A stretch of DNA of 64,000 bases from Gymnopus androsaceus JB14 (GCA_009733575.1 ML769703.1:1-64000), one strand, 5' to 3'. Positions 12,468 through 24,023 are shown, counted from the first letter of the stretch. Notes: generated by a model from the sequence alone, not told the origin. Program-made: numbers and translations.

Positions 12468-13870
12468 TTAGAGACTACAGTCGTCCAGAATTTCTTGTGC
12501 TAATCTGAGACGTTTCCCAATCATGTCACTAGAGAACTTCCAGCGCGGTGATACACAATCGTTCTGCACTGTGCCAAACTGAAGAACGTGCTGTAAATGC
12601 CACAGTACGTGCACTCCGCAATCAAAGCAGTTCGGCTGAAAGGGTACCTGAAGCAGTATTCAAATCAGCAACTATGTTCCCGGAAGAAAGAAGAAAACAT
12701 ACTTCTACGTGAGGATCGCATTGCCACTCAGTGGCGGAATCATTCATGAGCTGAACTTCCTCCCCTCTTATTCTTCCAAGGACCTCCGAAAGCCACATGA
12801 GGACCTATTTCTACATCAGTTACAATGGTAAAAGTTCGTGGGGCAACTTACAAGCATCAAGTTCGTATTCTTCCTTGATTCGACTGGTCTTCGTCGGTTA
12901 GCAAAATAAACCACAGCAAGACTATCATAGATTTCGATTCGTTTAGTCACAAAATTGATCGAAGCCGAATACCAATGAGTGTTGAATTCGTTTATGGGGA
13001 TGAACACACGATCCCATTTCACAAGGCCTTGAGATTTCTATGCCATGAATCAGAGCAGTTTTACTATAGCCACAAAGCTATCTCACCTCCGCAGAATAGC
13101 ACCATCTCTGTACAGTCTTCGAATCCTCCAAGGTTAAAACCCCATTTTGAATTTTGACACGCGCACACAGCATTTCCATAAACCAAGTATTGAAGCCCAG
13201 AGTGCTCTGGGACTTCGAGCACCATTTCTCCACAAAGTAGTTGATGATTTCATTGTCTAGCCATTGCCCTACTCCAAGAGTCTTGAAGCTTGCAGGTGAT
13301 ATATGGTGTAGCTTCACCTCGAAGGTCTTCGACAGCTGAATTCGTTTCAGGATTCAAGATTCATATGAAAGATACGTACAGGCATCATGATCGACCTCAG
13401 GATTTCCGCAGTCTCAGCAGGATGCAAATCCAATGTTTGGAAGAGTTGCACTCAGTATTGACCTTCAGCTCGAGGGTATATTTCCATACACAGTTGAAGA
13501 TTGAGAACAATCATGAGAACGGTTCCATCCGATGGTGGGGTCTCATGGCGGGTAAGGCAAAGCCTGATGTTCTTCTCGATTATACGGAAGAAATCAGCAA
13601 TCCGGCACAACTGCTTGACATAGAGCTGGAAGGAATGATAAACCTGTGGGTCACCTTGGTTTGGTAGAGAATCGAATTCCTGAGCAATGATTGCCTCAGG
13701 CATCTCCGACATGGCCAAGACATCGAGAGGCAGGTGGAGTTGAGAGTCCGAAATAAAAGATACGAGTCTGTCCAGATATTTTCGCAGTGCAGCTCCTCGT
13801 CTTTCCAAGAAAATGATAGTCGACCAGCAAGCACTGCCAATGTTTATCCATCAGGAAGAGCACAAACCTA
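12468..13870 (-). CDS. Ulp1-like cysteine protease (peptidase family C48)
   Basis: Minus-strand gene ending at a TAA at 12468-12470. Exons splice cleanly. One contains LGVGQWLDNEIINYFVEKWC (13310-13070). The next has KWDRVFIPINEFNTHWYSAS and IEIYDSL (about 13045-12850), and one has VLMWLSEVLGRIRGEE (about 12800-12700). The last has PFQPNCFDCGVHVLWHLQH (about 12650-12468). This gives the complete C48 signature: His (HW), Asp (YDSL), Gln (PFQ) and Cys (DCG). The family removes SUMO or related modifiers in the nucleus. An upstream exon at 13808-13500 (ERRGAALRKYLDRLV) is probably part of the gene, and an open segment at 14330-14160 (ASAFVQSEYAWAYDGAFGGG) may be a further 5' exon. Ulp1 domains also occur inside large transposons of mushrooms, so it may be mobile cargo rather than the host desumoylase. 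Confidence 0.75.
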
Positions 13871-14959
13871 GCTGGAGGTTTCAGTGAGAGCCATGCATTC
13901 CCAGGAAAATATGCACACTAAACTTCTGCGCGTTGGAAGTTTATGACAATAATCAAACAGCAGTAGGTGTGAGTTAAAGCTTGTAACTCTTGGAAACTGA
14001 TCAATGACTCGATTCTCAAATTGAGTCAGAACTTGTGCAATAAAAATACCTAAAGCTTCTGGGCGCCAAGTTAAACACATTCCCCTTCACAAATGAAGAA
14101 AAGCATCTCATTACCGCCTGGACTACGTTGCAAAAAAACAGGAGGAAAAGGTCAGTTGTCTTCTGGCATTGAGCCATGTTTCTGCCTATGAACATCTTCA
14201 GCCAACAGACCTCCGCCGAAAGCACCGTCATATGCCCAAGCATATTCGCTTTGCACGAAGGCTGAAGCCGCGTTCCAGGAAGCCTCGCGTGTTGACAAAG
14301 TTGAACCTGAACTTGGAAGTAGTGGAATTTACTCGAGAATGGCAGGTTGATGGTAAGTCTTTATCATCTGCTCACACAGTCAGTCACTCATCCACTAAAT
14401 AGAGATACCGACCGTACCTAACACACCTGAAAGAGAGGAAAAATGGCCTTACAACAACAGGCATTTATTGCGTCAACCAGTGTACTTGGATATGGAAGAT
14501 TGGTTCAAAAAAGACGACAACTCGGATGGCCTAGAATGAGATAATCCCTTATGGGTACAGGAAAACAGAGAGCTTGGGAAAGCGAGAGGGCGAAGCGGTA
14601 CGCCCTGGGTTGATTTGCCCAAATTTTGCCTACGAAGGTTTACTGAACTGGTTAGATAAGTAATGGCATTAGCTGTAAACAATAGCTCTACGTAGATATA
14701 AGTAGCTATTTCCTGGATCCAAGAGCATCTCTCGACGCTGCCAAGCAAGGCCTCAAGCCTATGAGCCAGACAGTAATTATATACGATAGATGTAAAAAGG
14801 ATGGCGGGATGATATTGCACTAGGTAGCTGAGGCCAGCAGTCGACTGATAGAGTGGAAAGCGTAAGTAGTAAAAGCGTCCAAGGTGTAGGAAGAACGGCA
14901 GAGTTAATGCCTTTTCAGATATCTGCAAATAAGTGTTCATCATCAATACCGGATGGAAA

Positions 14960-15270
14960 GAAGGACATTGTCGGATTTATACTCGGAACAAGTCCGACGT
15001 CTTGTGGAATCGGAATCGTTCACGATTACTTGGACCAAAGATGGTGTTGTTTTGCCAGAGTATGCGAATCAGACGAAGGTTGTTATCAGCCCTGAAGAGA
15101 CTGGTTTCGAGGCACGCTGAAGGAGGAAGAGAGGGTGGTGAAACTTCAGCGTTAGGCCACTCGACGTACGAAGCTAATGTGCGGTTCCATACGCCCAAAG
15201 TGAGGTTGGATAAGGAGGGGCATTTGAGGGATCGAAATGAAAATAGTAGTTGGCTGGTAGTACACAGGCG
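14960..15270 (-). pseudogene. F-box/LRR-like fragment
   Basis: A minus-strand frame reads FRSLKCPSLSNLTLGVWN and continues with ECS-free Leu-rich text to FRFHKTSDLFRV. The CPSLSNLTLG pattern resembles the leucine-rich tail of mushroom F-box proteins. No F-box was found upstream, and the frame has no good start, so I treat it as a fragment or an unfinished exon. Confidence 0.3.
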
Positions 15271-15319
15271 AAAGACGGAAGTGGGGAAGCAACAGGCGTA
15301 CCGGCTATACTAACATTTC

Positions 15320-16186
15320 ACTCATGGATCATAAGGCTTCTATTTGAACAATATTTTTTTTCTTTGGGCTTTTCAGATAAATACTATGTGTACACACGCT
15401 TACCACTTTTTGACAAATCGCATTATTGAGACGAGGTTTTTGGAATTGTCCTAAAGAAATGAGGTCAGTGTGGAATTATAAGTGAAAGATAACTTGTCAC
15501 TCACACTGAGGGGTTCTGCAGACACAGTGGAGAGAGAGCAAAGAACATGCCCTTAGTGGGGTGGTCGAAGTTGTAAATCCGAGTCATGGCCACAGTAATA
15601 TTGAATCAGCTTTGAACCAGCAAAGCAACGTGGACAGTGGAAGCAGGGACTCTCGACTGGCAAGTTGGGATTGAACTGTTCTCTGTAGGTATAACGATAC
15701 CAGATGCTTTTTGATATTTGCAGCTACATACATGCTGTGCTTGACTTTCTTGAAGTTTAACCGTTCAAGAGGTTTTTGAAATTTTTAAAAAAGACACACT
15801 CGCTAGCATGCAAAGACAGTTGACAATGTTGTACTCGGCTGTACAAGATTCTTGAAGTTTAACCGTTCAGCAGCGCTATACTAGAGCATATGAAACCGAG
15901 CACAAGCCCAAATATAATTAAAAATTATTGCTCAGCGACATCATTATCTCTATATACATGCATACTCTAGGTCCACAAACCAAAAAAAGCGACATAACCA
16001 TATCCGATACCATACAAAATATTAGTATACAATAGCACGGATAATGAGAGGTACAAGTATAGATACATGATGATGTGGCTCAAAAGCTCAAAATCGTTGA
16101 ATAAGGGAAATTGACTACTTGACACCATGCGAGTGGACATTTGCATCAAAATATCTAGGTAATAATGAGTATGATAGAATGCAATC
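15320..16186. other. Intergenic, with a 21-bp direct repeat
   Basis: No gene seen. TTCTTGAAGTTTAACCGTTC plus one more base occurs twice, at 15747-15767 and 15849-15869, 102 bp apart. Confidence 0.6.
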
Positions 16187-16768
16187 TCAGTGGATGACAT
16201 ACCAAGATTCAAGACTATCCTCATAGATAGATTTTGAGCTCCGGGTGAGGTCGATGGCTGTCTCTCTGGTCTCTCCGCCTACACCGCCGACAATGACATT
16301 CCGTTTTCTGGTACCCGTGTAGATAATCTCGTCCTGTTCCTCCGGTTGAGCAATCTCCTTGCCTAGCATGCCACCGCTATGTACATTGATGCCGGTGCAT
16401 ACCACTTCATCTTCTTCATCCGATACAATCTCTTTGCTTTTATCTTGCTCATCTGGACTATGCTTGGATTGGATCTCATTGATCTCATTAGGACCTCTGT
16501 CATTCGACTCGGAATCAGCCTTGTTAGAAGAGTCTTCTTCGGAATCGGTATTCTCTCCATCGGACTCTTCTTCGGAAGTGGTATCCTCTTCATCGGACTT
16601 TTCTCCAGAATTGGTATCCTCTGTCGACTTTTCTCCAGAATCAGTGTTTACTCCATTGGACGCCTTCTTCAACCAATTGGGATTCGAGGCTGTCATGACG
16701 CATAGGGGAGCGTGAGGATCCCGCCGGACTGGAGGCTTGTAGATTTTTGTGCGGGCCACTGTGTCCAA
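16187..16768 (-). CDS. Acidic Ser/Glu-rich protein with SUMO-interaction-like motifs
   Basis: A 194-codon open frame ends at 16187. Its first ATG is at about 16699 (MTASNPNWLKKASNG); the frame is open further upstream to a possible acceptor (CACAG, about 16765). The middle is a run of repeats rich in GEKS, SDEED, EESDGEN and NTDSEEDS. The C-terminal half has EEDEVVCTGINV, EQDEIIYTGTRK and ETAIDLTRSS, each a short hydrophobic core beside acidic residues, as in SUMO-interacting motifs. A Ulp1-like SUMO protease gene is 2.3 kb away on the same strand. I do not recognise a family and the function is unknown. Confidence 0.45.
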   Translation of the reverse strand: MDTVARTKIYKPPVRRDPHAPLCVMTASNPNWLKKASNGVNTDSGEKSTEDTNSGEKSDEEDTTSEEESDGENTDSEEDSSNKADSESNDRGPNEINEIQSKHSPDEQDKSKEIVSDEEDEVVCTGINVHSGGMLGKEIAQPEEQDEIIYTGTRKRNVIVGGVGGETRETAIDLTRSSKSIYEDSLESWYVIH

Positions 16769-17224
16769 GGGGTGGATACGTCAGTCAATCTAATATGATC
16801 ATGAGCTTGACACAACCAAAATTTACTTTAGGATTCGGTGCTACGAGCTAGGCACAATCAAATAATAGAGCTAGAAAGTGTGTTTAGTTGGCTTGGGTAC
16901 ACGGAAGAGAGGGATTCTCATTGGACAGTCTCTCCCCGTATTTTTCAATTTTTTCTGTCGCTTTTGGTGGAGAGTTTAACTTATTTAGGGCCTTGAGCCC
17001 ACTCAGCTCACCGGAAAGCCTCATATTTGTGAGTACATTAAAACTTACCTGGTGACAGTGAAGTTTGTTGAAAATTGAGCAGTGGGCAGTGCATTAATCA
17101 CCCGATGACGGAGAAGGGAGTCAAGGATTATCAAGTATGGACAATGGCAGCGTTGAGAGTTTTGTGTAATGGAAGGGTTTACATAATTCTCAACTGCAGC
17201 GGCACATGGTGCCGGCGGTTGAAA

Positions 17225-17260
17225 CCAAACATGAGCAAGCATTGTTGCAACGAGCAGGTG
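17225..17260 (-). repeat. 36-bp hairpin-forming repeat, fourth copy (inverted)
   Basis: On the minus strand it reads CACCTGCTCGTTGCAACAAT and continues TGCTTGCTCATGTTTGG. It is inverted relative to the copies at 6.7 and 12.0 kb, so the copies at 11986 and 17225 would flank the Ulp1 region as inverted repeats. No matching target-site duplication was seen. Confidence 0.7.
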
Positions 17261-17329
17261 ATGCGGCGCTTAAATATGCATAGCAAGAACTCAAGCTAGT
17301 TCAGGGAGAGGAAAATTCCTGGGATATAC

Positions 17330-17460
17330 CTCGCCGCTGACAGGCTTCTTTTCCATTGGAATGCCAGCAAGACAAAAAAGAAGAAACACCGCAAGAACCA
17401 GAACGATGCCATTTCCAATCTTCAACAGAAAGTTGAGTTCATCTGACCGAGTTCCCGCAA
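17330..17460 (-). CDS. Exon with a transmembrane segment, gene unassigned
   Basis: A minus-strand exon reads DELNFLLKIGNGIVLVLAVF and continues into LLFCLAGIPMEKKPVSGE before a GTATAT donor at 17329. The hydrophobic run of about 20 residues is a good membrane helix. It may be the 5' part of the acidic-protein gene or a separate gene; I could not connect it to other exons. Confidence 0.35.
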
Positions 17461-17464
17461 TAAG

Positions 17465-18892
17465 ATATCAGGCAAACTCTTCTGACCCCATGTGGCGTTT
17501 ATAAAAGGAAACTTTCTAACGGAGAGCTTGTGTTGATACTCTCAAGACACTTCTTCGAAATTTGCTTTGAAAAACTTATTTCAATGCATACTGGGATGCT
17601 CTGGTTTTTTATTTGGTGATTTTACACTCAGAGATAGCAAAATACGGTAAATTGGTATAAAATCCTATCTCCTCTCTCAGTTGATCTTCTTAAATACTGA
17701 AACATTGCTCCACATGAAGATGGAACATATGTTGAGCATTTTTTCAACCTCTATATTCCATAATCTCGCTGTCAACAGTACACATCCCTTCAAAGGGCAT
17801 GGGAATTTCAAAAATTTCCTTTTATAAACGCCACATGGGGCCAGCAGAGTTTGCCTGACGTCTATGTATCTTACAACCATCGAGGGCTCAGGCCCGCACT
17901 GGAGATCCCGTTAACAGTGAGTAATCACATCTTGGAATTTTCCTTGTATCTGAATATGACTATGTACAGTGAATCCTCCTTCAGCTCCTGCAGCCAACAC
18001 ATTATCACTCTCAGCGGCTGTGACTCCGAGTTCTCATTTCCGAGTCTTTTGGTTCATTCATTCATTACAGTAACTGATGTCCCAGATCCACTTGCATGGT
18101 TGGACACAGTCCCGAACTCTGGGACCACTTTGAATAATTGTTGAATAACAACGATTTTGGCATTGTGAACTTTGATTGGGCAACCTTCGACTCATAATAT
18201 GAATATGGCTATGACAGGGTTCGGCTATAACACTGGTGCCACCTTTGGTGCGAATAGGTACTGGTGGTATGGGTATGAATTTTGGACATGCTAGCAATGG
18301 TATGAACTTTAGCACAGGTTCTAGTAATCCTGTTGTTTTTATTATAACTTATCAATACCATACAACATTTGAACGAATCGCCCTTCGATATCAATGAACT
18401 TATAATCATTAACTTCACATACAATGTTGACTAACTTCTATAGCGCCTGGGTTGTATGTGACTTTGAGGTCTGCGGACGTGGGTATGAGCCAGCTATTGG
18501 TGAGAGTGAGCCTTGCAAGTGTGAGTGGGGGCCATCTGAGTGTGAGTGTGAGCTGGCAGAATGTGAGCATGAACGCCAGGAACGAGTGTGGTCACCCGAC
18601 CAAATCAGGGGCTGCGCGAGTTTCGGACATTTTCAGGGCCAAGCAAAGAAATTTTCCCCAATGTGATTCGGACAATTCAAGGGTGCGGCGGCGCAATGAT
18701 TACTATGCCTGCTTGTGTACTTTATACCTAGGCTCGTGAACCATCTGTCTCCGATTGGTCTCCGAAATTTATTGCTCAACAAATCACAATGACGAAGCAG
18801 TGTCATTGTACTGTACATGTGATTATCCGAATATCTGATCATGATCCGTTTGCTGTCATGAGCGACAACTCAACTCTTCTCTTCTCCCTCCC
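17465..18892. other. Intergenic with Gly/Asn/Met-like and GAGTGTGAG low-complexity tracts
   Basis: No gene could be supported. 18200-18340 is rich in GGTATGAATTT-like units and 18495-18580 in GAGTGTGAG and GAGCATGAA units. The open frames here are by-products of these repeats. Confidence 0.5.
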
Positions 18893-20860
18893 ATGTCCAT
18901 GTCTGAAATACCGCCTGCTCCCCTCACCGATAGTCTTAGATCAGATATTATTCTTCTTTCTTCTTACCTCTGTGGGCAACAAGCAGTCAGTTCTGTACCT
19001 CGTCCTGACGATAGAGATGCAGAGCTTTACAACCACATCTCCACCCTCCTTACCACAGGGAATTCTCGTAACCCCAAAGCCTCCAATGTTAATGCTGTCG
19101 ATAGGCAAGACAAACATCAATTCTGTCGAATTTCTTGTCTTTGCTGAGAATGCTAGACTGCGTGAGGATGGGGAAACGGGGGCTAGAAACCTCAGAACAC
19201 AGCTTAAAACAGCCGAGAGAATTAAAGCGGCAGTTGAACGGGACTCTGGCAGGAGCGAGCCAATGGACGAAAGAGTTGATGTTGTGGCAGACAAGATGTG
19301 CGGGAAGGAATTGCTTGAGAAGTGGGCAGAAGATAAAGATAGGTAGGATACGCGAACATCTATGAATGATGTTTTCTTGATACATGATGTTTCGCAGTTT
19401 TACATTTGATACCCACCTCAAGGACCTCTTTGATGTAATTACCTCCCTCGGGAACGAGGCCAGCCTTTTCACTTTCCAATGCTTTATATACCGGAGAGCC
19501 TATCGAAAAGTTGCCTGGCGAGTTTTGGAGATCTCCACACATTGGGGGACATCGCCATTTGGGCTCATTAAGCAATGTTTACACCAGCCAAATCTACTCT
19601 GTAAAGAGGTTGACATCCAACTTCCTACTCAATTTCATAAAAAACTTCAGGAGACCCTAGAGCTGAAGAATCATTCTATCCCAAACACTGACTCAGGAGA
19701 TCTCTCAATAGTCAAGTATCCAGTTAATTCCAATAACGCCAAATCATGGCTTAGCATAATCTACAAACAGTGGCTTGAATTGGAGGTGCACTTGCTAGTT
19801 GATAAGAAGGCGACAGAGACCACAGCAGGCAAAGAAGGACACCAGGAAAGATGTGCCACAGGCCGAAGGCGATACATGTGATAGTCAATGCAATGATTAA
19901 GCTTTGAAGCCTCCAGCCCGATGTTAGACCATCTTTTATCAGTTGAAGGCCTGCACAAAGTTCTGGCAGATGCTGGTATGTTCAAAAAATTGGTGCTCCT
20001 GATTGTTGTGCTCATGTTTTCCAGAGGCCAAGCAGTATAGCTCCGAAACTCTACAACCCTACCAGCTGACAAAGCTGATGAAAATAATGTAGCCGAGAGT
20101 GAGGATAGTGAGGATCATGATGAGTTAAATTTGACTCAGAAGGAAGGTGAGTCCTGTAAAGTCATAGCATCCTTGATTAGGTGCTAAGTGGATCCTTCAG
20201 TTGACAGCGCCCAGTTGTACCCGAGCTATGCAACTTCTCGTCTTATGAGTGCCTTCAAAAATGTATTGGGCTGGCAATACGCCACCACATATGTTTATGC
20301 TAAAGCATCGCATTTTAGAGGAACTCTCAAACTCTCCCGATTCTACTATCCTCATGGATTGGAGCCTGCAGTATTCCATCCCAAGACAGTGACAGATGTG
20401 TTGGAGAATAAATTGAAACTAGAATCAAGCATACCCTACAATACTACAAGAATTTTATCCACGAACTTTGAATGCAAAGGTTCATGCTGAAGCAGCACTC
20501 ATGTCCTGGATCACCACATTGGATGAGGTAAGACTTTAATCATTCATCATAATCTTAACTGTACTCTCATCTTCATACTTTAGAAGGAGAGCGCTTGCAG
20601 CATCGAATGGCCCATTGGGGTCAGCAAGAAATCTTGCCAATTGTGTTGGGAGCTCAGTTCGTGTCTTAAACAAGAGAACGGGCTTGTTTTCTAGCTCCCA
20701 GGCACTCATAACACCTTCTATCCTTGGATTCCTCCGCCTGGGATCTCTGATATAATACTGCTCAAGCTTCGGCATGTATTGCTCAATGCATGTCAGAGTT
20801 TTAAGGCAACTCATTCCAGACAAAGCTCCACCAGCTCCGCCAAAGATCACCCACTAGTTA
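18893..20860 (+). pseudogene. Deaminase-like gene (HAE...CxxC), frameshifted
   Basis: A plus-strand gene starts MSMSEIPPAPLTDSLRSDII (18893). After NPKASNVNAV the sense continues in another frame (GKTNINSVEFLVFAENARL), so there is an indel near 19100. An intron (GTAGGA..TTTCGCAG, about 19346-19397) leads to FTFDTHLKDLFDVITSLGNE. Further on are VLGWQYATTYVYAKASHFRG and then VHAEAALMSWITTLDE with a GTAAGA donor at 20528. The next exon reads IEWPIGVSKKSCQLCWELSS. HAE followed by SCQLC in an IGVSKKSC context is the layout of fungal deaminase-superfamily proteins of the OTT_1508-like type. A TAG interrupts the frame after ENGLVF (near 20690). With a frameshift and a stop this is probably a dead copy. 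Family call from motif pattern only. Confidence 0.55.
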
Positions 20861-21103
20861 TCGATTCTAACAATTCTAGTTGGGGTAAAGCTGAGATACC
20901 AATATCTACCTAGGATGGACTTTGTTGTATCCGGGTTATTAGTAGTTTTATGATGTTTTTATTGTAACCTTTATCAGGAATGTCTACTTATTGACTTGAG
21001 TTAGTTTTGCAAGCATGATGACATGTAAAGTTGATCATGTAAGGGGTGAGTACATTCACGTGACTGTGTCTGGTGTGTTGTTTTATTTGATTCCATTTGT
21101 GGA

Positions 21104-21500
21104 ATGGCTAGGGTTTCCCAAGGCTCCATAAGGAAATGTCCATATCCTGGGGAAACTCAGGGACCCAGGGCTGCACAGGGCTTTACCAGGCACATCCCAG
21201 GGATGTCCCAGAATGCCTCAGGGATACCCAGGGATATGTTTGGGCTACTCAGGGATGCTCTAGAATGCCCCTGGAATGTACCCAGGAATACTCAAGGCTT
21301 TTCAAAAAAAGTGGCATATCCTGGGGGACTTTAAATTTTCCTCAGGGAATCTTGGGAGTCCATAGGATATGGGCATTTCCCTGGGCACCCTGAGCCACCC
21401 AGGGTGCCCAGGACCTTTCAATACTACCTGAAAAAGCCTAGGAATTAGGCATCTCCCTGGGCTCCTCCAGAGATATCCAGATATCTCAGGGCTTTAGGCA
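21104..21500. repeat. CCCAGGG-rich palindromic low-complexity tract
   Basis: About 400 bp dominated by CAGGGATGTCCCAG, CCCAGGGATA and CCTGGG units. CCCAGGG is nearly its own complement, so the tract can fold extensively. It is similar in style to the repeats at 236-315 and to the cores of the inverted-repeat elements at 24-45 kb. No clear ends were found. Confidence 0.6.
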
Positions 21501-22475
21501 CTTTTCCAGATGGGCCAGGTTGGATGGAACAGTCGCATTGACATGGCAGGAGAACAAAAAAGAAATTTAATAAGCGCTCAGTGAGTGCTTACCTGCACAG
21601 CATCCAATTCAACCTCAGCCAAAGTCAAATCGAAGTACTTATGGGCATATTATAGAAAGGTCATTCAATTCAGTTCACTTACAGATGATGATTTAAGGTT
21701 GTCTCTTATTATAGTTGCCATTTGAGCTAGGTAAGTAACTTGAAGTGCTCATCCTTATTCACTGTGTTTGCTAGCCCTGGCAGTTGCCTGGCAGCTTGAG
21801 ATATGCTTTCTGATGCTATCACTTAGTAGAATCTTTCTATCTTTATATTCCAGTACCTAATATATCCAGTACCATATATTCTGCATATATATAAGTCCAT
21901 AGGGTTATTGAAGGGATATGTTTTCAAATAGTATCATACTGATCTGAGGGTCCGAACACAATTTGCAAAAAAAAACACAGTGTGACCATACTTCCAGCTT
22001 ACTTAAGTCTATAACCTCTGGTCCTCTGTAACTAGCAGCTACTAGCTCCAAGGACCAAAAGGCTTGAGTATTCCCATGTTGTTAGGTGGTGTTGTGTTTG
22101 CTTTTTAAAATGAGTCAAGTCTGGGCTTAGGACTGTTTTCAAATGATATGGGATTTGGCACTAACAGAAAACCACTGGCAGTTATGTGAATGTAGATGGC
22201 AAGCATGTGCTTTAAGTGGTGAAGGAAGTACTCAAGTATCTTTGTAGATACACTTGAATGTTGTTGGAATTGATAATGGTAAGCAGCTAATAGGGCTTAC
22301 TGTAAGCCCTATTAGCTTATAGAGGTAGCTTGTTGTGATTCTTGTAGAATCAAGATAGAGACTGAGAGAGAGTAGAAAAGAGAGAAGAAAGCCAATGATA
22401 TTGCAAAATAATTGATTTGGGGACTTTACATGCAAAGTCTCCAGCTTACATACCTGTACATAGAGCCATAATGGG
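21501..22475. other. Intergenic, AT-rich, no gene seen
   Basis: No reading frame with recognisable protein. The stretch leads into the SNF2-like pseudogene. Confidence 0.5.
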
Positions 22476-23355
22476 TTGTCAGTTGATGCAAGCAAAATTG
22501 CATACAGCACAGTGGACAATGAGCTATGTGCCACTGATGAAACCACAGCTTGTGCAGTGCTGTGCAAGCTGTCTTCACAGAACTCTGCAGAGGTCTCATT
22601 CACTCCAGACCAAATTAATGTCCTGCACGTTCAGATACATGCATTTAAAATGCTTTCTCAAGGATCTCCACTTCCCGACAGTCTTCATCAGGCTGTCCAA
22701 CTCAGCAATACCATTATTCCTGACCTCAAGAAGCTTCTTCAGCCTCCAGACCAGCCCTCCCGCCTGGTTGATAGTATTGTCAAAGTTTCAAAGTCTCCCA
22801 ATGTCATTCCCAAGTCTGAGGAGAAGGTTGGTGTTCTTCCTATAAACCCAGCAGATATGCCCATGTAAATTCTTGCATTTACTTATCCTTACAATGCCTA
22901 CCAACACCCTTTCTCAATTCTTAAGCGTAATTCAGAGACAGATCCTTCTCTGTTTGCTACTCATCTCCAACGCCTTCTTGTTCCCACTATCATGCCTGCA
23001 GGTCTCAATACACAGCTGCTTTTGAATGAACAAGACTGCCGCATTGATACTCGCATGCAACAATGTATGCATGAACTTGAGTCTATCCCAGCAACTATAG
23101 GCAATGGAGGTCTGGAAGCCGATCTGGTTGAAGAGGCAATGTCAGATGCTCACTTGCCACTTCCATTTTCTTCTATATCCGATGGTAAACTTCTGACAAA
23201 CATAGAGCTTAAAGGCCTTCAGCTTCTCGAGAGACAGTGGAACATGTGTGCTATGGTTGTTGAACATCTCATGCATAACTCTCATCTCCCTTTGAACTGT
23301 CTGGACTTTCATCAAACACATAGACCTACCCTTCGCGACACATGCACCACAGAAA

Positions 23356-24023
23356 TAGAGGTGGGCATGAATACATACTTGAGTATATTTGTCATGTCAA
23401 ATCCACTATTTATACTCGAGTAGATACTCAAATATTTGTACAGACATATATTCACAAATAGATATTCGTGAATAACGAGTATTTTAGGATGAATACTCGA
23501 GTATACTTGTGATTAATTAACAACATTACAAATAAAGTAAATATAGGCTCGAACATGTAAATAATAATGTTGAAGCACTATATTAGTGTTTAATAATACT
23601 ATAAATACAGTCTGTATACATTTCCGAGTACTATTACATGATACAAAATTGTGGCAGTACCGAGAATTGAACTCTGCTGGTCAGCTATCACAGGAAGGCC
23701 TGACCTTAATCCAGAGTCGGCACTTATAACCACTAAGCCACACAGATTTTATTACAGTTACATGTCAATAACATTATATATATATGTATTCAAACATAGC
23801 CAAATTAAGTTATATATTGAATGTTTGCTTAAGTAATGAATAACTCACATGCTTGTGCTAACGAGCACATGATATCAGTGAATATTTGCGAATATTCATG
23901 AATAAAGTACCACAAATATTCGTGACATTAAACTGACTATTTATACTCAAGTAGGTACTCATGTAACGAATGGCAAAATACTCATGAATAATCATGAATA
24001 TTCGCTATTCGTGCTCATCTCTA
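23356..24023. mobile_element. Non-autonomous hAT-like element with 8-bp target duplication
   Basis: The left end reads TAGAGGTGGGCATGAATA and the right end, reversed, TAGAGATGAGCACGAATA. CACAGAAA lies directly before it (23348-23355) and directly after it (24024-24031), a perfect 8-bp duplication. TAGRG-type ends and an 8-bp duplication are hallmarks of hAT transposons. At 668 bp with no coding frame it is non-autonomous. Its subterminal parts are filled with TATTCATGAATA and ACTCGAGTAT-like palindromes. It sits inside the HSA-coding part of the SNF2-like pseudogene; with it removed, TTE and TLERKQ join in frame. Confidence 0.9.
23650..23744 (-). other. tRNA-like (Pol III promoter-like) module inside the hAT-like element
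   Basis: On the minus strand TGTGGCTTAGTGGTTATAAG matches an A-box (TRGCNNAGTGG). About 60 bp later GAGTTCAATTCTCGGTACTG resembles a B-box with its stem. The ends TGTGGC and GCCACA are complementary. Spacing fits a tRNA with a long variable arm, but the acceptor stem is irregular, so this is a decayed tRNA gene or SINE-like sequence, not a working tRNA. Confidence 0.45.

Noticed and set aside
14933..15313. Plus-strand 126-codon open frame
   Set aside because: No family features, no good start context. The minus-strand LRR-like reading is at least as plausible.
11986..17260. A 5.3-kb transposon bounded by the inverted 36-bp repeats
   Set aside because: The flanks show no matching target duplication, and additional same-strand copies at 6.7 kb do not fit a simple pair of ends. 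Kept only as a hypothesis in the findings.
18424..18739. Overlapping open frames rich in Cys/Glu or Val/Ser
   Set aside because: They read different frames of a GAGTGTGAG repeat; no protein signal.
20536..20850. Minus-strand open frame (ELENKPVLLFKTRTELPTQL) as a separate gene
   Set aside because: It is antisense to the deaminase exon with the IGVSKKSCQLC motif, which explains the sequence better.
23650..23744. Functional tRNA gene
   Set aside because: A- and B-box-like segments exist, but the acceptor stem is misplaced relative to the A-box and the T-stem is imperfect, so it was listed only as tRNA-like.
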